This document shows, piece after piece, positions 6,075 through 8,591 of a stretch of DNA of 8,591 nucleotides. Positions within the stretch are counted from its first letter, which is position 1, and every line of letters starts with the position of its first letter. The notes under the pieces were generated by a model. The model saw only the letters and a program-made list of their open reading frames with translations, was not told where the DNA came from and searched no databases. The DNA is taken from NCBI GenBank assembly GCA_019248085.1, contig JAEHHF010000018.1:1-8591 (forward strand). The letters are read 5' to 3'. Origin of the DNA: Candidatus Dojkabacteria bacterium S2_J21. Its GTDB lineage: Bacteria > Patescibacteria > Dojkabacteria > SC72. The translations under genes were made by a program, and so were the position numbers.

Positions 6075-7451
6075 TTAAATTAACTTCATAGCTTCCCATA
6101 TTCTAATCATAGCATAGGTGTCTAGTTCACAATACTTTAGAAGGTTTCCTTTCATATCTTCTTTTTCTTTCTCAGACTTGTTCCCATATACAATCTCTTC
6201 CCATGTATCCATCGCCTCTGTACCATTAGAGACCTCCAAGTCATGGTATGTTAAATCAGGACATACAACAGGTAAAACATTCTTAATACTCCAACTACCT
6301 TTAAATTTAGGATCTACATACATCTGTTTACTAAATATATCTCCTAAATCCCTAATACGGCTATTTACCATTAAGAAGAAATCCTCATATTCAGGATATA
6401 TCTTTCCCATTTCTTTGTTTCTACCCATTTCAAATGATTTATTCCAGGTTAATATACTACCTGTCTTGCCAATAACCTTTTGTAACTCACCAGGAATAGC
6501 TTTCATTGGATCATCTTTAGTAGCTGAAAGATATTCGTAATGTTGTAATTCGCTCTCAGGCGTTCTTTTAACATGTAGCGAATATTGGAATACAACATTC
6601 TGATATGGAGAATGCCCATCATACTTAGGTATTGCCCAGGAATATGTCTCGTAATCCAGGAAATAGAGGGGGAAGATTAGTTCTTCGAGATCTCTTGCAA
6701 GTGCGTTCTTGTCCACTATCACCCTACTCTCTTTTGTAGCTTTAACTTGTATCGACTGTTTGGGACTAAGTTTAAAATTCTCAGGTATATTCCTCATATC
6801 TAGTATATCCATCTCTCTTAACATTCGGGCCTTCTTTTCTCCGATGGTACTAATATCGTAAATTGAATATTCCGGAAGTATTTGATAGCAGAGGGTTTTA
6901 CAAGGACAATCTTTAGGTTTATAACATTCCCGAAGACCTTCATGGTCTTCTTTATTTGCTACAATTAAGGCTTCAGCTATTAATCCCTCAACTTTGTTGT
7001 AATTTCCTTTCGCAAAATCAGTCATTTTCTCAACTACGAACAGTTGTTCCAGATCAAGATTGCCTTGGCGTACATAGTCCTTGTTAAGATATATTAAGTA
7101 TATATCCTTAATATCTTTCTCCAAGGTGTTTGATGCTGTGTAATACTGGAACAGGATGTCATATTCTTGTTCTTTCTCTATTTCAGTTACACTTTTCACT
7201 TCATATATATCTTTTCCAACAACAACATCTGCCCTACTGTATAGATCATCAGTTTGAAATATTTTTTGAAACTCACAATCCTTAGAGATATATTTCTTTA
7301 CATATTCTTGTGCAAGTTTCTCAACCTCGTATCCTTGTTTAATGAGGTGTTGATCAAAGAGTGAGAGTTCCTTGTTGTATTGATCGTGTTTTAATGCCCA
7401 AAGATGCATTGGAGCATCCATGTACACTATGAAATCTGATTTAGTTAACAT
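6075..7451 (-). CDS. DUF2779-type nuclease: PD-(D/E)XK domain plus RNase H-like exonuclease domain
   Basis: A 458-aa protein beginning with the family hallmark LTKSDF. The N-terminal part is RecB/Cas4-like PD-(D/E)XK: Glu44 (GYEVEKLA), Asp75 (SRADVVV), Glu84-x-Lys86 (YEVKS) and a QYY motif near 102. A cysteine cluster follows (Cys176, Cys182, Cys184, Cys188), as in iron-sulfur nucleases of this class. The C-terminal DUF2779 domain looks like a DnaQ/RNase H-fold exonuclease: LDYETY (265-270, acidic Asp266 and Glu268), the conserved PKYDGHSPYQN segment (275-285), TWNKSFE (335-341), DLGDIF (368-373) and YCELDTYAM (440-448). This is the architecture of RecB-like/TM0106-type putative nucleases, which presumably process DNA ends in repair or defence. 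The N-terminal cysteine usual in CPxxLW is alanine here (DAPMHLW). It lies 3 nt after the anchored 125-aa protein and 11 nt before the M16 peptidase. Family call good; biological role unproven. Confidence 0.88.
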   Translation of the reverse strand: MLTKSDFIVYMDAPMHLWALKHDQYNKELSLFDQHLIKQGYEVEKLAQEYVKKYISKDCEFQKIFQTDDLYSRADVVVGKDIYEVKSVTEIEKEQEYDILFQYYTASNTLEKDIKDIYLIYLNKDYVRQGNLDLEQLFVVEKMTDFAKGNYNKVEGLIAEALIVANKEDHEGLRECYKPKDCPCKTLCYQILPEYSIYDISTIGEKKARMLREMDILDMRNIPENFKLSPKQSIQVKATKESRVIVDKNALARDLEELIFPLYFLDYETYSWAIPKYDGHSPYQNVVFQYSLHVKRTPESELQHYEYLSATKDDPMKAIPGELQKVIGKTGSILTWNKSFEMGRNKEMGKIYPEYEDFFLMVNSRIRDLGDIFSKQMYVDPKFKGSWSIKNVLPVVCPDLTYHDLEVSNGTEAMDTWEEIVYGNKSEKEKEDMKGNLLKYCELDTYAMIRIWEAMKLI

Positions 7452-7454
7452 CCC

Positions 7455-7832
7455 CTATTCTACCACTAATGATATATTTGCTATCTCACTAGCACTAAAT
7501 GTCCCAGAATATGTATACTCTTGGATGACCATGATACACATATCTTCAGTTGAGTTCTGTTCTACCTTCACGGTAACCTTTACCTGCTCGGGATAGCTTT
7601 CCATCACTATGGCATCTGTTGTCACATTGTAACATGGAGTTGGAAGCGTTCCCTCGACAGTATATTCCCATTTGCTATCACCGAGATATGAATATGTGAG
7701 CGTGAAATCGTCTTGCTGCAGATTGCCAGTATCTTTAACATCTGTTTTGTCTAAATACATATATGCAAGTACTGAGCCGATGAGGAGCAATGCTGCTATC
7801 CCAACGATGAGGAGAATATTTTTTCTTTGCAT
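7455..7832 (-). CDS. Small membrane-anchored extracytoplasmic protein, 125 aa
   Basis: Residues 2-4 are basic (QRK) and are followed by one hydrophobic helix (about 6-27), then a polar linker. The helix lacks a lipobox cysteine, so it is an uncleaved anchor or signal peptide. Residues about 42-125 form a strand-rich domain with WEYTVEGTLPTPCYNV (55-70), SYPEQVKVTV (79-88), EDMCIMVIQEY (96-106) and FSASE (112-116). Cys67 and Cys99 could form a disulfide outside the membrane. The pattern G-x-L-P-T-P-C, then a Cys about 30 residues on, recalls small secreted proteins common in uncultivated bacterial lineages, from memory and without a name I can defend. It heads the operon with the DUF2779 nuclease and M16 peptidase, and only 3 nt (GGG) separate it from the nuclease ATG, so translation is probably coupled. 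Coding is convincing; function is not known. Confidence 0.8.
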   Translation of the reverse strand: MQRKNILLIVGIAALLLIGSVLAYMYLDKTDVKDTGNLQQDDFTLTYSYLGDSKWEYTVEGTLPTPCYNVTTDAIVMESYPEQVKVTVKVEQNSTEDMCIMVIQEYTYSGTFSASEIANISLVVE

Positions 7833-7844
7833 GATGTTAAAAGC

Positions 7845-7850
7845 ATAATA
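7845..7850 (-). promoter_or_regulatory. Possible -10 element of the 125-aa/nuclease/M16 operon
   Basis: Minus-strand TATTAT ends 12 nt before the ATG at 7832, so the leader would be about 5 nt and lack a Shine-Dalgarno. No clear -35 is seen at 16-18 bp. The short-leader layout matches that of typA. Chance occurrence in AT-rich DNA is possible. Confidence 0.35.
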
Positions 7851-7861
7851 TTAGGTAGATA

Positions 7862-7867
7862 TATAAT
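7862..7867 (+). promoter_or_regulatory. Possible -10 element of the 165-aa gene
   Basis: A perfect TATAAT lies 120 nt before the ATG at 7988, in the 155-bp divergent region between the two genes. The only -35 match is poor (TTAAAA at 19 bp). If used, it gives a leader of about 114 nt that includes a pyrimidine-rich stretch and a short hairpin (TCCG/CGGA, 7907-7922 approx). Nearer candidates such as TATATC (7967-7972) are weaker. No Shine-Dalgarno precedes the ATG. Confidence 0.25.
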
Positions 7868-7987
7868 ACAATTGTTAGCTTAATATTCCAATGCTTTCCC
7901 CTTCCGTTTTCCTTCGGAGAGATATCCCTTTACAGATGTATATAGGATGGGTTACTATCTAGAAAATATATCTAAACATTTTCATAC

Positions 7988-8485
7988 ATGGCAGATCCAG
8001 CAGACAGTATTCCAGAGGGTGTCCCGCCATTCAATATCAGAATACTAGAAAAATTAAATCTTCAAGAAGATACAGTAAGATTTTGCATGGAACAAGATCT
8101 TACTCAGGAAGATGTGACGCTTGTAAAAGAGAGTGCAATCGGATATGGGTTGGCGACTTCCGAAGACGGATGGAATGAATTAGGTATTCAAGCCGGAAGA
8201 AATGAGGAGAAATTATGGCTAGCCATGTTAGCAAAGAACCAAGATGACAAAACCATTTATTTCTGTATATATCATGATATCTTACTTCAGAAGGTAGGGA
8301 ATCTTGATTGGTATGGGTTAATCAGAAAGTCTCCTGGAGGGATTAACCAGACCACATTTAGTAGTGAAAGCCATATTGTGGGAGAAGCAGGTTCGAGGTT
8401 GGCCTATCTCATATATCGTATCGTAAGTGAGTATGGAATTGAAAAGAAAATATCAGTAACTGTTCCAAAAGATTCTATCTCATAG
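7988..8485 (+). CDS. Hypothetical soluble protein, 165 aa
   Basis: I do not recognise this protein. It has no signal peptide and no membrane segment. The order of features is an acidic, proline-containing N-terminus (MADPADSIPEGVPPF) and a helical charged part (18-50). A strand-rich middle follows with GWNELGIQAGRNEEKLWLAML (61-81) and KTIYFCIYHDILL (88-100), then a Gly/Ser-rich segment (115-136). A helix LAYLIYRIVSEYG (138-150) precedes a final strand KKISVTVPK. The alternation of aromatic strands and a late helix suggests a small alpha/beta fold. Cysteines 33 and 93 are not in a motif. ATG 7988 is the only possible start because an in-frame stop lies 13-15 nt upstream. It is divergent from the anchored protein/nuclease/M16 operon. 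The next gene begins 94 nt later with a nearly identical first 12 bases, which hints at a tandem relative. Coding is likely from length and composition; function unknown. Confidence 0.72.
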   Translation: MADPADSIPEGVPPFNIRILEKLNLQEDTVRFCMEQDLTQEDVTLVKESAIGYGLATSEDGWNELGIQAGRNEEKLWLAMLAKNQDDKTIYFCIYHDILLQKVGNLDWYGLIRKSPGGINQTTFSSESHIVGEAGSRLAYLIYRIVSEYGIEKKISVTVPKDSIS

Positions 8486-8489
8486 TATC

Positions 8490-8518
8490 TTGCAAAATCA
8501 TTAAATTTTAACTATAAT
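8490..8518 (+). promoter_or_regulatory. Sigma70-type promoter for the gene at the right edge
   Basis: TTGCAA (8490-8495, 4/6 to consensus) and a perfect TATAAT (8513-8518) are separated by exactly 17 bp. The predicted start is near 8525, giving a leader of about 55 nt for the gene beginning at 8580. That leader holds only weak Shine-Dalgarno-like bits (AGAG, TGAG). It lies directly after the stop of the 165-aa gene. Confidence 0.55.
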
Positions 8519-8579
8519 CTAAAGTATCAAAAGCTTTGACCTATTCTTTTTATATGGTTGCCTTAAGAGTAGTGAGCTA

Positions 8580-8591
8580 ATGGCAAATCCA
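8580..8591 (+). CDS. Start of a further gene, cut by window edge (first four codons)
   Basis: ATG followed by codons for Ala-Asn-Pro is all that remains before the window ends. The 12 bases differ from the first 12 bases of the 165-aa gene (ATG-Ala-Asp-Pro) at a single position. With a good promoter 62 nt upstream, it is probably a real start. It may be a tandem relative of the preceding gene, but four codons are too few to be sure. Confidence 0.4.

Noticed and set aside
6118..6540. Rightward open frame of 140 codons
   Set aside because: It is antisense to the conserved C-terminal exonuclease domain of the nuclease and has low-complexity Ser/Phe-rich content.
8536..8541. TTGACC as a -35 for the edge gene
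   Set aside because: No -10 match lies at 16-18 bp, whereas TTGCAA-17-TATAAT just upstream is well formed.
8524..8541. TCAAA/TTTGA mini-hairpin followed by T-rich sequence as a terminator of the 165-aa gene
   Set aside because: The stem is only 5 A/T-rich pairs with a 3-nt loop, too weak to support.
1..8591. Recoded TGA, CRISPR repeats, tRNA/rRNA genes, insertion sequences or attachment sites
   Set aside because: All genes read fully in the standard code and end in TAA or TAG; no spaced direct repeats, cloverleaf-like sequence or transposase motifs were seen.

Overview
The window is AT-rich bacterial DNA with tightly packed genes on both strands and no RNA gene, mobile element or CRISPR array that I can see. 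Bacterial identity rests on a TypA/BipA-type translational GTPase, an ABC-F ATPase and sigma70-like promoters. A two-iron superoxide reductase (desulfoferrodoxin) suggests an anaerobe or microaerophile. Several proteins are hard to place, and the small anchored protein and the nuclease resemble proteins I associate with uncultivated Patescibacteria/CPR-type genomes. That placement is a low-confidence inference. Stops are TAA and TAG, and all genes read through in the standard code.

Left part (1-2192, all leftward): two tandem membrane proteins with LiaI/LiaF-like transmembrane segments and extracytoplasmic or C-terminal toastrack-type beta repeats (328 and 225 aa) form a probable envelope-stress operon. 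The 5' part of typA follows, cut by the window edge, apparently with its own extended -10 promoter. Middle part (2265-4709): desulfoferrodoxin is divergent from the toastrack operon. It faces an unknown 135-aa gene, with a strong hairpin between their stops. The unknown gene is in turn divergent from an ABC-F protein whose start is best placed at 3207.

Right part (4702-7832, leftward): a three-gene operon encodes a membrane-anchored 125-aa protein, a DUF2779-type nuclease (PD-(D/E)XK plus RNase H-like exonuclease domain) and an apparently active M16 zinc metallopeptidase. Gaps are 3 and 11 nt, and the last gene overlaps the convergent ABC-F gene by 8 bp. Further right are a divergent 165-aa soluble orphan and, at the edge, the first four codons of another gene whose beginning resembles that orphan's.

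A recurring theme is initiation. Most genes lack a Shine-Dalgarno sequence, and for several the -10 element lies 7-11 nt before the ATG, which predicts leaderless or nearly leaderless mRNAs. One gene (the 135-aa orphan) has a full -35/-10 promoter, a leader and a perfect AGGAGG. The most system-like candidate is the anchored protein/nuclease/M16 peptidase operon. A joint function is suggested only by operon structure.
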